The notes under the pieces are model-generated. The model saw only the letters and a program-made list of their open reading frames with translations, had not been told where the DNA came from and made no database searches. A stretch of DNA of 41,009 nucleotides from Candidatus Melainabacteria bacterium (GTDB lineage: Bacteria; Cyanobacteriota; Vampirovibrionia; Obscuribacterales; Obscuribacteraceae), in the NCBI GenBank assembly GCA_013288645.1, contig JABDBL010000022.1:1-41009 (forward strand). Direction: 5' to 3'. The position numbers and the translations under genes are program-made. Positions 6,836 through 15,509 of the stretch are shown here, piece by piece. Positions within the stretch are counted from its first letter, which is position 1; each line of letters opens with the position of its first letter.

Positions 6836-7627
6836 TCAATTGCCTTTGTAAATTGGTTGACGCTTTTCAATGAAGGCCTTTACTCCTTCAGCAAAATCTT
6901 CGCTGCGTCCAGCTATTTCTTGTAAATTAGCTTCTTGTTCTAATAATTCATCAATATCATTGAAGACAACGCGGTTTATGGCTCGTTTAGTTAAACCGAA
7001 CGCTAAGCTTGGTCCTGCAGCAAGTCTTTTAGCCAAAGCTAGTGTTTGCTCTGCTAATTGCTCGGGTTCTACGACCGTATTTAAAATTCCTAAATCCAGC
7101 GCTTCTTTGGCCGAAAGCTTATCAGCTAAGAGCATCAATTCAAATGCTTTAGTAAGCCCAATTAAGCGTGGCAATAAAAACGTTGATCCTGAATCAGGTA
7201 CTAAACCAACTTTGCTGAACGACTGTACAAAAGTAGCCTCACTACTGGCAATTCTAAAGTCACAAGCAAAAGCAAGGCTAGCTCCTGCTCCCGCTGCTAC
7301 GCCATTTACAGATGCAATGATAGGTTTTTCCATATTGCGCATTTTAAGAATAATAGGATTGTATCGGCGCCGAATAGATTCTCCTAGCGATACTTGATTA
7401 TCTTTGCTGTTAAGACGCGCTTGTAAGTCTTGTCCAGAACAAAACCCTCGTCCAGCCCCGGTAATTATTATTACTCTAACATTGTTATCTTTCTCCAGAT
7501 TGTTCAATGTGTCTTGTAAAGCATAAGACAGCTCATCGTTAAAAGCATTCAGTTTATCTGGGCGATTTAAAGTGATTGTGGCTATACCATCACTTTTGTC
7601 CAGAAGTAGAATCTTATCTTTACTCAT
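6836..7627 (-). CDS. paaG: PaaG-like enoyl-CoA isomerase (crotonase superfamily)
   Basis: PaaG converts the ring epoxide of phenylacetyl-CoA to an oxepin-CoA and later shifts a double bond during phenylacetate breakdown. The 263 residues show the crotonase fold with NRPDKLNAF (21-29), the oxyanion segment GRGFCSGQDL (59-68) and SVNGVAAGAGASLA (106-119). The GLVPDSGSTF motif carries Asp145 at the place of PaaG's catalytic aspartate, whereas hydratases have glutamates there. That, and its operon position, favour PaaG over a plain enoyl-CoA hydratase. It lies 40 bases after the PaaF-like gene, with GAGAG upstream of the ATG. The substrate is inferred. Confidence 0.82.
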   Translation of the reverse strand: MSKDKILLLDKSDGIATITLNRPDKLNAFNDELSYALQDTLNNLEKDNNVRVIIITGAGRGFCSGQDLQARLNSKDNQVSLGESIRRRYNPIILKMRNMEKPIIASVNGVAAGAGASLAFACDFRIASSEATFVQSFSKVGLVPDSGSTFLLPRLIGLTKAFELMLLADKLSAKEALDLGILNTVVEPEQLAEQTLALAKRLAAGPSLAFGLTKRAINRVVFNDIDELLEQEANLQEIAGRSEDFAEGVKAFIEKRQPIYKGN

Positions 7628-7667
7628 TTGGATAATCTCTCAATATAGCTATCCAGGGTATCGCTAG

Positions 7668-8447
7668 CTAATGTCCTTCGAAGACTGGGTCTCGTTTTTC
7701 TAGAAATGCGGACATGCCCTCTTTTTGATCGGCAGTAGCAAAAAGCATATAAAAGTTTTTACGTTCGTGTTGCAATCCTTCGGACAAAGATGTTTCAAAG
7801 CTTTTGAGAATGGCATCTTTGGCTAATTGTAAGGCTATAGGTGATTTTTTTGCAATTACCTTGGCCATTTTCTTAGCTTCTTCAAGACAAGTCTCTACTG
7901 ATGCAATTTTATTGACCAAACCAATTCTAAAGGCTTCTTGGGCATTAATCATCTCGCCGGTTAAAATCATTTCCATTGCTTTATTTTTACCAACTAAGCG
8001 TATTAGGCGTTGGGTACCCCCAGCACCAGGGATGATACCAAGATTTATTTCAGGTTGGCCAAATTTAGCATTGTCTGAAGCAACCACAATATCGCAATTC
8101 ATCATAAGTTCAAGGCCGCCGCCCAGAGCAAAACCGCTCACAGCAGCAATTATGGGTTTTTTTGTATTGCGTATTTTATCCCATATAGAGAATGGATCTT
8201 TTAACATAAGAGATACCGAAGTCTCTTGCGCCATTTCTCCGATGTCTGCGCCGGCGGCAAATGCTCTTTCGTTGCCGGTAAGTATAATTACTTTCACAGA
8301 TTTATCTTTATCTAGAATATTTAAGGCATTAGTTAATTCACCAATCAATGCATGACTTAGAGCATTGTGCACCTTTGGTCGATTTAATCTGACAATAGCA
8401 ATAGTTTCTTCTTTCTCTACTAAAATATGCTCATAAGTTGAAATCAT
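7668..8447 (-). CDS. paaF: Enoyl-CoA hydratase, PaaF-like
   Basis: PaaF hydrates 2,3-dehydroadipyl-CoA in the lower phenylacetate pathway; close relatives are general short-chain enoyl-CoA hydratases. The 259-aa protein has both hydratase glutamates, in GGGLELMMNCD (Glu113) and FGQPEINLG (Glu133), and the IIPGAGGTQRL segment that follows. Oxyanion residues are provided by RAFAAGADI (61-69). It is tightly placed in the operon, 17 bases after the preceding crotonase, with AGAGG upstream. Hydratase chemistry is well supported; the exact substrate is inferred from neighbours. Confidence 0.82.
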   Translation of the reverse strand: MISTYEHILVEKEETIAIVRLNRPKVHNALSHALIGELTNALNILDKDKSVKVIILTGNERAFAAGADIGEMAQETSVSLMLKDPFSIWDKIRNTKKPIIAAVSGFALGGGLELMMNCDIVVASDNAKFGQPEINLGIIPGAGGTQRLIRLVGKNKAMEMILTGEMINAQEAFRIGLVNKIASVETCLEEAKKMAKVIAKKSPIALQLAKDAILKSFETSLSEGLQHERKNFYMLFATADQKEGMSAFLEKRDPVFEGH

Positions 8448-8464
8448 TTTTTTGTTGACCTCTG

Positions 8465-9343
8465 CTATTTTCGTTTTGGTGTTTTTTGTTTCGTTTTCGA
8501 TATTTTAATCTTTTTAGATTTTGCCTTTTTAGATTTAGTAAAATTTGATTGATTGCGAATAGCAGTGTAATCAATTTTTTCCTTGTTGCGAAAAGCATCT
8601 AATCCTGCTTTTACTTCTTCGCTGCCGGCATGAAGGGTAAGCCAGTCTCTAGCATGACCAATGGTCATAGACCAAGATAAATCACGCCAAAAATTTAATT
8701 GCTGTTTAGTGTAACGCGTGCATTCTGGCAGTTTATTATGTAATTTCTCCGCTAAAGCATCCACAGCTTCGTCCAATTTAGCGTAAGGCACTACTTGGTT
8801 AACAAGTCCCCATTCGAGTGCTTTCTCAGCATCTATATATTCGCAGAGAAAAAGCATTTCTCTAGCTCTTCTGTCACCAACGATAAGAGGTAGCCATTGT
8901 GTTGCGCCTCCGGCGGCTACTGAGCCACGAGCGGCACCCACTTGTTTTATTTTTACATGGTCTGCAGCAATAGCTAAATCGCAAGCCATATTTAATTCGT
9001 TTCCGCCGCCCACAACAATGCCGTTCAAACGAGCAATTGTTACTTTACCTATATTACGCAAGCGGTCGTGCATTTCCATAAAGGTGTACATCCATTTATA
9101 GTAATTGCTTGGTTGAGGTAATATGTCTCGTTCTTGTTCTTTTAAGTCTGCCCCTGTGCAAAAAGCTTCTTTACCAGCACCGGTTATAACAACTACAGAA
9201 ATGTTATCGTCTGCGCCGGCGTCTAAAAATGCATCGCCTAATTCTTTTAAGGTAGCTGCATCAAAGCAATTAAAAACTTCTGGCCGATTTATAGTTACTC
9301 TGGCGATGAAATCTTGTTTCTCGTAAATAACTTTTGCAGACAT
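8465..9343 (-). CDS. Crotonase-family protein with lysine-rich C-terminal tail
   Basis: A third enoyl-CoA hydratase/isomerase-type enzyme, about 292 aa. It keeps NRPEVFNCFD near the N-terminus, the oxyanion loop KEAFCTGADL and GGGNELNMACDLAIA with the first catalytic glutamate. At the second catalytic place it has QVGAARGSVAAGGATQWLP instead of the GQPE motif, so ordinary hydration is doubtful. The ring-hydrolase BamA group has a comparable glycine-rich GGAT segment, which hints at ring-CoA chemistry, but I cannot assign it. The last 30 or so residues are almost all Lys, Ser, Thr and Lys repeats, absent from the siblings. ATG 9343 is preferred because an upstream in-frame TTG (9364) overlaps the EthD gene; the ATG follows that gene's stop by 5 bases. 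Confidence 0.8.
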   Translation of the reverse strand: MSAKVIYEKQDFIARVTINRPEVFNCFDAATLKELGDAFLDAGADDNISVVVITGAGKEAFCTGADLKEQERDILPQPSNYYKWMYTFMEMHDRLRNIGKVTIARLNGIVVGGGNELNMACDLAIAADHVKIKQVGAARGSVAAGGATQWLPLIVGDRRAREMLFLCEYIDAEKALEWGLVNQVVPYAKLDEAVDALAEKLHNKLPECTRYTKQQLNFWRDLSWSMTIGHARDWLTLHAGSEEVKAGLDAFRNKEKIDYTAIRNQSNFTKSKKAKSKKIKISKTKQKTPKRK

Positions 9344-9348
9344 TAGTT

Positions 9349-9648
9349 TTACTGTACTTCGCAAATAATCATTTGCACTAGACCATTAGCAAAGTTTTTT
9401 ACGTCTCTGGCTGCTGCCTTGCCTTCTTCAGAGCCCATGGCGCTTTTAAGAGCATCCATATTGTCAAAATACAGATTAGCAACCAAATGGTATTCGGACT
9501 CACCACCTGGACTGCCTAAGACTTTAGCTACTTCTAGCTTCTTTAATCCTGGCATTTTATTAGCTAGGGGAGTGTGCACTTCTTTATAGTAACGGTCAAA
9601 TTCTCGTGGGTCGCCAGGTTTTTTATAAAGAGCAGTGAGTTTTACCAC
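9349..9648 (-). CDS. EthD family protein (dimeric alpha/beta barrel)
   Basis: This 99-aa protein fits the EthD family: an N-terminal VKLTALYKKPGDPREFDRYY strand-helix, HTPLANKMPGLKKLEV, and a C-terminal half rich in aromatic and helical residues (YHLVANLYFDNMDALKSAM). Members form dimeric ferredoxin-like barrels and often accompany oxygenases or ring-modifying enzymes; few have a known reaction. It sits between the phenylacetate-CoA ligase (12 bases upstream) and a crotonase (5 bases downstream), so it belongs to the operon. Whether it is an enzyme, a stabiliser or a chaperone of the oxygenase cannot be told from sequence. Confidence 0.8.
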   Translation of the reverse strand: MVKLTALYKKPGDPREFDRYYKEVHTPLANKMPGLKKLEVAKVLGSPGGESEYHLVANLYFDNMDALKSAMGSEEGKAAARDVKNFANGLVQMIICEVQ

Positions 9649-9660
9649 TATAATTCTCCT

Positions 9661-11040
9661 TTATTCTTGAGTAGCTTTAGGCCGTTTATCTATAATGCGT
9701 ACTGCCTTCGCTTCGTTATGAGGCAGAGTACCTGGCATCATCAGTTCCACTTCAGCAGTTATAGCCAATAGGTCTTTTAACAGATTTTTGATTTCTTCCT
9801 TCAAACGTTGATGGTGTCCAGACGCTTGTCCGGGATCAGATAAACTATCCCACTTTTGTGCTGTTTGACGATTAAGCTCTACTTGTAAGTTGATTGTGTC
9901 TAGCGCTTTTTGTCTGTCTATAATTAATAAAAATTTTGCTGAAAGATGCGGATGAGCAACAAGTATTTTTTCTAATGCACCGGGATAGAAATTAACTCCG
10001 CGAATAATAAGCATCTCGTCGAGTCTTGCTTTTACTCGGGCCATTTTGACCATGGTCCGACCACATGCACAAGGTTGACGACTAAGACTTGAAACATCGC
10101 CTGTGCGATAGCGTAAGAATGGCATTGCCTCTTTGGTTATTGTCGTAAAAACTAATTCCCCCTCTTCTCCTTCAGGTAGGGGAGCACCAGTTTTGGGATC
10201 AATAATTTCTGGATAGAAATGATCTTCCCAAACGTGCATACCGTCTTGATTAGCAGCTGAGTGTGGACATTCCATCGACACACCTGGACCAATAATTTCG
10301 CTGAGCCCATAAATATCTAATGGTTGGATGGATAATTTCTTTGTTAATTGAGCTCGCATTTCTTCTGTCCAAGGCTCAGCACCAAAAATGCCTATTTGCA
10401 GATTGAGAGTTTTTACTGGTATCTCTAGTTCTTCCATTAAATGACCGATGTTCATGGCATAAGTAGGAGTGCAGCAAAGAACTCTTGCTTTTAAATCTTG
10501 TAAAAGAGTAAGTTGTCGTCTGGTCATACCACCGGAAGCCGGAATTACTGTAGCACCTAATAGTTCTGCCCCATAATGAATGCCAAGTCCCCCAGTAAAA
10601 AGACCGTAGCCATAACTATTTTGGATAATATCACCTGCACGGACTCCGGCGCACGCTAATGAGCGTGCACAAACTTCTGACCACAATGCCAAATCATTGG
10701 CGGTATAACCCACGATAGTGGGTTTGCCTTTGCTACCTGATGAGCTATGGAAACGAGCGATTTCTGAAACAGGTTTAGTAAACAATCCAAAGGGATAATT
10801 GTTTTGCAAATCGCCTTTTGTGGTGAATGGTAAATTTTTAATATCCGCCAATGATTTTATGGTATTACTGGTGACACCATTTGCTTTTAGCTTTGTTTTG
10901 TAGAAAGCATTGTTATTTTCTAATTCCCCAAGCAAAAGCTTAAGCCGAGATAATTGCAAATCTTTCAATTCCACCTCAGGGAGGTGTTCTGTTCTCGCAT
11001 TCCAAGTTGAAGTTGAGGGGTTATTTGCCACTTTGGACAT
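9661..11040 (-). CDS. paaK: Phenylacetate-CoA ligase
   Basis: PaaK activates phenylacetate (or a related aromatic acid) with ATP and coenzyme A to the CoA thioester, the first committed step. It belongs to the adenylate-forming superfamily. The phosphate-binding loop FHSSSGSKGKPT lies near residues 97-108, followed by YGYGLFTGGLG and IPASGGMTRRQ. Downstream are the IYGLSEIIGPG adenine-site motif, FTTITKEAMPFLRYRTGD with the hinge Asp, and a C-terminal domain beginning near VKARLDEMLIIRGVNFYP. Length (about 460) is typical of PaaK. An in-frame TTG at 11049 precedes ATG 11040; I prefer the ATG. The gene follows the diiron gene by about 40 bases and precedes EthD by 12. Confidence 0.92.
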   Translation of the reverse strand: MSKVANNPSTSTWNARTEHLPEVELKDLQLSRLKLLLGELENNNAFYKTKLKANGVTSNTIKSLADIKNLPFTTKGDLQNNYPFGLFTKPVSEIARFHSSSGSKGKPTIVGYTANDLALWSEVCARSLACAGVRAGDIIQNSYGYGLFTGGLGIHYGAELLGATVIPASGGMTRRQLTLLQDLKARVLCCTPTYAMNIGHLMEELEIPVKTLNLQIGIFGAEPWTEEMRAQLTKKLSIQPLDIYGLSEIIGPGVSMECPHSAANQDGMHVWEDHFYPEIIDPKTGAPLPEGEEGELVFTTITKEAMPFLRYRTGDVSSLSRQPCACGRTMVKMARVKARLDEMLIIRGVNFYPGALEKILVAHPHLSAKFLLIIDRQKALDTINLQVELNRQTAQKWDSLSDPGQASGHHQRLKEEIKNLLKDLLAITAEVELMMPGTLPHNEAKAVRIIDKRPKATQE

Positions 11041-11078
11041 TACTGCCAACCAATTACTACGCCAACGATATGAATTTA

Positions 11079-11819
11079 CTATTCTACAACGGTTATGTCT
11101 GGTACTTTCAATTCATATGACTCAAGTAAAGGTTTAATTTCTTGATACCAAGACACCCTGACTTCTTGATTGTCTCTTTGCTTCAACTTAAAGTGGCGAA
11201 AGCGTTTGTTTGTATCGGTTTCGCCCTTACCAAATATTTTATTCACTTTTGGAAACCAGAAATCAAGTGCTTTCTGAACATCCGCTTTTTGTTTAGGATC
11301 AAGTGCTAATTTACGCACCCATGTTTCACCATGTTTAACATGCATCAATTCTTCTTTTTCAATTTCAATCATTGTACGTGACCAAGGTCCCCAACTACAT
11401 TCAGCCGCGTCGTGCAATTGATGTCCGGCAGCTCTGTCCATTAAAAAATTGAACATTACCAAGTCAGCCCAAGTTCTAATTGGTTCGTAAAAGACTTTGA
11501 GGCGATTTTTCATTTTATCTTCAAAAACGAGCTTGTTTACATTAGCCCCTAGCTTTTCTAATAAGTCGTATATAGCCTTGGCGTGACGACACTCATCTTT
11601 AACAATATTAGCCATAGCCAGCTTTTCTGCTACGGTGGGGGCTCCTTCTATCCAAGGTACATATCCATATGCGCCGGCTAATTCAGAATCTGCCTGAGCT
11701 ATCATCAAGGTGAGAAGGTGCTGGCGGTATTCATCAGTCATTTCGTCCGGAGATTCTAGCTTTTTCCCTGCCTGAATCTTTTCTATCATTGTCTGTTCTT
11801 TAGTTGCGCTATCTGGCAT
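11079..11819 (-). CDS. PaaA-like ferritin-fold diiron oxygenase subunit, C-terminally short
   Basis: PaaA is the catalytic subunit of the phenylacetyl-CoA 1,2-epoxidase complex. The alignment I can recall is continuous: TDEYRQHLLTLMIAQADSE, APTVAEKLAMANIVKDECRH, RTWADLVMFNFLMDRAAG, MIEIEKEELMHVKHGE, KALDFWFPKVNKIFG and a VPD end. Candidate iron ligands are Glu46 (SELAG), Glu76/His79 (DECRH) and Glu157/His160 (EELMH). At 246 aa it stops where E. coli PaaA (about 309 aa) carries a further C-terminal extension of about 60 residues. Partners PaaB, PaaC, PaaD and PaaE are not in the window, so it may be a divergent stand-alone member. GGAGAGAAG precedes the ATG. It is the first gene of the operon. 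Confidence 0.82.
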   Translation of the reverse strand: MPDSATKEQTMIEKIQAGKKLESPDEMTDEYRQHLLTLMIAQADSELAGAYGYVPWIEGAPTVAEKLAMANIVKDECRHAKAIYDLLEKLGANVNKLVFEDKMKNRLKVFYEPIRTWADLVMFNFLMDRAAGHQLHDAAECSWGPWSRTMIEIEKEELMHVKHGETWVRKLALDPKQKADVQKALDFWFPKVNKIFGKGETDTNKRFRHFKLKQRDNQEVRVSWYQEIKPLLESYELKVPDITVVE

Positions 11820-12050
11820 ATCTTCTTCTCTCCATCAGATTAAACTATTGATCGGCTTCTCGAAAGAGTCTTCTGTAGGGTAGTTCGAATCACCTTTTTT
11901 GAATTTAGCCTGTTTGCAGCGATTTTATCGCATTAATCTTCAATATAGCACGATATTTAATAGATCTAGTGCCCTTTTGCCCTATGCAGGAGCCATAAAT
12001 TTGTCAGAATAGGAATATACGGGCATTTCTTGAATTAATGGGCGCTGTAA

Positions 12051-15000
12051 ATGGCTTCCTATCCAATAAATCTTCAGTCTAATCCTAGATCTCTATTTTC
12101 CTACCGCATGTGGTGGCTTGCGATTGTTGGCATTTTAGGTCTTTATATATATTTGCGCTATGACGCCAAAGTTTTTCCTTCTGCTTCCATTAATCTTAAA
12201 GTACCGCGGATAGAGATTATTCGTTCTGCCCGCCAACTAGCAAGTAAGTTTGGTTATGACCAGGCCAATACTATTGAATCTACCCAATTTACAGTAGACA
12301 ATCAAGCAAAGACTTTTTTAGAGTACGAACTTGGTATAGACCAAGCAAATCAATTAATGAAAGAAGATTTGCCGATTTGGTTTTGGCGCACGCGCTTGTG
12401 TCGAGAACATGAACAGGAAGAATTTCGTATCTGGTTGAATACTACTGGAAAAATGCAAGCTTTTAGTCATGAGCTAGAGAATGACAAACGATTACCTTCA
12501 CTTTCACGCCAAGATGCTTTAAAGCTTGCTAGTGAATTTATAAAAGGTAATTCGAGCTTATCCTTAGATTCTTACACTTTAACTAAGAGCGCTAATTACA
12601 AGCAGCCTCACCGAACAGACCATTCCTTTACCTGGCAAGATAATAATCGTGATTTTCATGGAGCCAAGTTGCGCGTCCAGGTAGGTATTGCCGGTAACCA
12701 GGTTAGTCAGTTTAATTACTATATGTATGTGCCGGAGACTTTTCAGCGAAAATTCAGCACATTGCGCTCCTCTAATCAGCTATTACAAAGCATTGCCTCT
12801 ATATTTTATTCGCTGCTTCAGGTAGCCTCAATCTTTATATTTTTCTGGGCAGTGAGTACTAAGGGCATCCGCTGGCGGTTTGCCATAGCTGTTGCAGGTG
12901 TTCTCACCTTTATAGATCTACTGGATTCATTTAACGATATTGCCTCGGTGATAGATAGCTATGATACTGAGAAATTGTTTTCCGGTTATTTCCTTGAATT
13001 TATTATCGAGTGCGCAGTAAGTGGTCTAGCTAAATTTATAAGCTGTCTGATGCTTGCAGGATCGGCCGAATTTATCTATAGAATTAGCTATCCAAAGAAA
13101 GTAGCTTTGGAGAATATATTCCGTCGCAGTGCATATAGGACCAAATCTTTCATCAGTGGAAATGTGGTCGGACATCTACTAGTTGGTATAAATCTTGGCT
13201 GGATAGTTGTCTACTACTTAGCAGGCGCCCATTGGCACGTATGGTGTCCCTTAGGTATTGAGAATTATCAGGTTCTCAGTACAGTTGTTCCTTTCTTCTC
13301 GGCTATTTCTACGGGTATTAGCGCAGCAGTCAACGAAGAATTTCTATATCGAGTTTTGGCTTTAAGTTTATTTCAACGTCTAACGCGTTCATTCTGGTTG
13401 GCTAACCTTTTTCAAGCTGCTGCTTGGGGTTTTATGCACAGCACCTACCCTCAGGAACCAGCTTATGCGCGCGGTATTGAATTAACTGCGATAGGGCTTA
13501 TGCATGGGTGGGTTTTAAAACGCTACGGATTATTACCATGTCTTGTGGGACATTATTTATTTGATGCTTTAGTGTCTGTCAAAATGCTTTTCGGTGCTAA
13601 TGATTTTGGGTTAAAAAGCAGCGCTATTATTCCACTAGTACCTTTCTTTATCCTTTTGATAATTGCTTTTCTGAAAATAAAAAGATGGGGTTATAGAAAC
13701 GACATACCCTTGCAAAATCGTGCTTTGATTAAGCTTTATCCGAGGACACAAAAGAGCATAATTGCGCAAATAAAAAATCAACTGGAGCATGCGATTGCAA
13801 TTCCTGTTGAAACTTTGGCATATATTCGTCTGTTATCCAAAAATGCTTCGGCTTTGTTATTCCTATTTGTCGTCTCTTGCCTGTTGCTTATCTTACCTTT
13901 ACTGACTTATCAATCCATAAACAAAGATATCGTTTTATCGACTAGTCGTCCGCAAATCATTTCTCTGGCAAAGAAAGAATTATTGCACAGAAATATCGAT
14001 GTCCAAGGCTACAAAGTATTGGCTAAGCTTATTGATGACACTAATTTTTTAGATATGCAGTATGTCTATGAAAAATTAAAATTGCAGCAAACTTTGCTCT
14101 TAGCCAAGGAAACTAAGCAAGGGTTATGTTGGAAAGTGCGATTTTTTAAACCTCTCGATCCAAAAGAATACATCGTTTGGTTCGATATAAAAGGAAAGCC
14201 CGTATATTTTACTTTAGTTGAACCAGAGGATACTGTGGGCGCCAATTTGTCTGAGGATGCAGCAAGAGACAAAGTTGAAACTTATCTGGGCAGTGTGCTT
14301 TCAAATTGGCAGCCGTATAAGTTCGAAAACTCTTTTGAAAATAAACGCAAAGCAAGAACGGACTATACACTCACTTATACAATTCCACATTTAGATGTCG
14401 CAGATGCTGAATTTAAGGTTTCCATAGATGTATTGGGTGATGTCGTGTCCAGCATGGAATCTGGATATGACTTGCCAGATCACTGGTTAAATGAGCGAAA
14501 CGAAAGAACAATAAAAGACGAAATTTTCTCATATATGCGCACAGCTTTTAACGTATTTATTGCTGTGGCCGGTTTATTCTGGGCTTTTGGTCTGCTCAAA
14601 GGCGGATATATTAAGTGGCAATCCGCTTATCTCTGCACTGTATTTTTAATAGCTTTGTCATTCTTGCAACATTTAAATAGTTGTCCGCAATTTTATAGTT
14701 CTTATTTGACTACTGAGCCTTTGTATTCTTATATTCTGCGGCAATTTACGAATTATGTACAAGTTTTGCAGAGCAATTTTCTTTATAATTTTTGTTCTGC
14801 TGCTTTGGCCATTGCCGCACTACATGTGGTGGCACCAAAATTCAAGTTGCGTCAATTTTTGGCATTTTTGGTGGCACCGCTTAACAAAGAAACCGGTGTT
14901 TTGCAAAAATCTTTCTGGTTAACATCATGGTTGGTGGCTTTTAGCGTGGCTGCCTTCCATATTTTTATTAATATACTTTCTGATTTTTTCCATGTTAGGT

Positions 15001-15509
15001 TTTCACCCGGTTGTCCGCAAGAGTCACTTTCGACAATCTGTGATTTAGCCAATATGGGTTGGCCTCCGCTTGCTGTATTTGTTGATGCTCTTCTATCAGC
15101 AACAAAACAAGTGTTGCTCATTGCTATTTTAGCTGGTTTATATAAGCGTTATTGTTCGAACTTTCTTCTTTATGTTTTATTTGTAGTAGTCTTCAATCTG
15201 GTGACATATTCATCAGTGCGCTATTGGCAGGACTACATTATCGATATTGTGTTTGGCTGTATTTGGGAAATTAGCATGTGGTATTTTATTGTCAAGTTTA
15301 TCGGCGTAAATCCCCTCTCATTTTTCTTGATCGGTTTTATAGAAAGTTTATTGTCCAACGTAATTGATTTAATACAACATGGCTATCCGATGTTTATTGT
15401 CCCAATTATTTTGGCTCTTGTATTTATTCTGTTGCCAGTGCTCTATGTGCTGCGTTTGTCTTATTTGCAAGGTGAAAACAAAAAAGTAATCAGTGTTCCG
15501 ACAAGTTAA
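12051..15509 (+). CDS. Tandem CPBP-family (CAAX/Abi) membrane protein: protease half plus degenerate half
   Basis: An 1152-residue polytopic membrane protein made of two similar halves. Each has a membrane segment, an extracytoplasmic PepSY-like region (about 65-245 and 625-830), then a multi-helix domain. The first half has the CPBP glutamic-type protease motifs: NEEFLYR (Glu429, Glu430, Arg434), GFMHS (His463) and GHYLFD (His501, Asp505). In the second half the aligned positions read TKQVLLI (Lys1019, Gln1020) and VTYSS (Tyr1053), so catalysis is lost. Paired segments such as EEFRIWLNTTGKMQAF with KEYIVWFDIKGKPVYF confirm the duplication. CPBP proteins usually have 200-350 residues. Substrate unknown; the pseudo-half may bind substrate or partner. 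The gene is divergent from the paa-like operon and converges with 15490-16335, overlapping by 20 bases. Confidence 0.85.
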   Translation: MASYPINLQSNPRSLFSYRMWWLAIVGILGLYIYLRYDAKVFPSASINLKVPRIEIIRSARQLASKFGYDQANTIESTQFTVDNQAKTFLEYELGIDQANQLMKEDLPIWFWRTRLCREHEQEEFRIWLNTTGKMQAFSHELENDKRLPSLSRQDALKLASEFIKGNSSLSLDSYTLTKSANYKQPHRTDHSFTWQDNNRDFHGAKLRVQVGIAGNQVSQFNYYMYVPETFQRKFSTLRSSNQLLQSIASIFYSLLQVASIFIFFWAVSTKGIRWRFAIAVAGVLTFIDLLDSFNDIASVIDSYDTEKLFSGYFLEFIIECAVSGLAKFISCLMLAGSAEFIYRISYPKKVALENIFRRSAYRTKSFISGNVVGHLLVGINLGWIVVYYLAGAHWHVWCPLGIENYQVLSTVVPFFSAISTGISAAVNEEFLYRVLALSLFQRLTRSFWLANLFQAAAWGFMHSTYPQEPAYARGIELTAIGLMHGWVLKRYGLLPCLVGHYLFDALVSVKMLFGANDFGLKSSAIIPLVPFFILLIIAFLKIKRWGYRNDIPLQNRALIKLYPRTQKSIIAQIKNQLEHAIAIPVETLAYIRLLSKNASALLFLFVVSCLLLILPLLTYQSINKDIVLSTSRPQIISLAKKELLHRNIDVQGYKVLAKLIDDTNFLDMQYVYEKLKLQQTLLLAKETKQGLCWKVRFFKPLDPKEYIVWFDIKGKPVYFTLVEPEDTVGANLSEDAARDKVETYLGSVLSNWQPYKFENSFENKRKARTDYTLTYTIPHLDVADAEFKVSIDVLGDVVSSMESGYDLPDHWLNERNERTIKDEIFSYMRTAFNVFIAVAGLFWAFGLLKGGYIKWQSAYLCTVFLIALSFLQHLNSCPQFYSSYLTTEPLYSYILRQFTNYVQVLQSNFLYNFCSAALAIAALHVVAPKFKLRQFLAFLVAPLNKETGVLQKSFWLTSWLVAFSVAAFHIFINILSDFFHVRFSPGCPQESLSTICDLANMGWPPLAVFVDALLSATKQVLLIAILAGLYKRYCSNFLLYVLFVVVFNLVTYSSVRYWQDYIIDIVFGCIWEISMWYFIVKFIGVNPLSFFLIGFIESLLSNVIDLIQHGYPMFIVPIILALVFILLPVLYVLRLSYLQGENKKVISVPTS

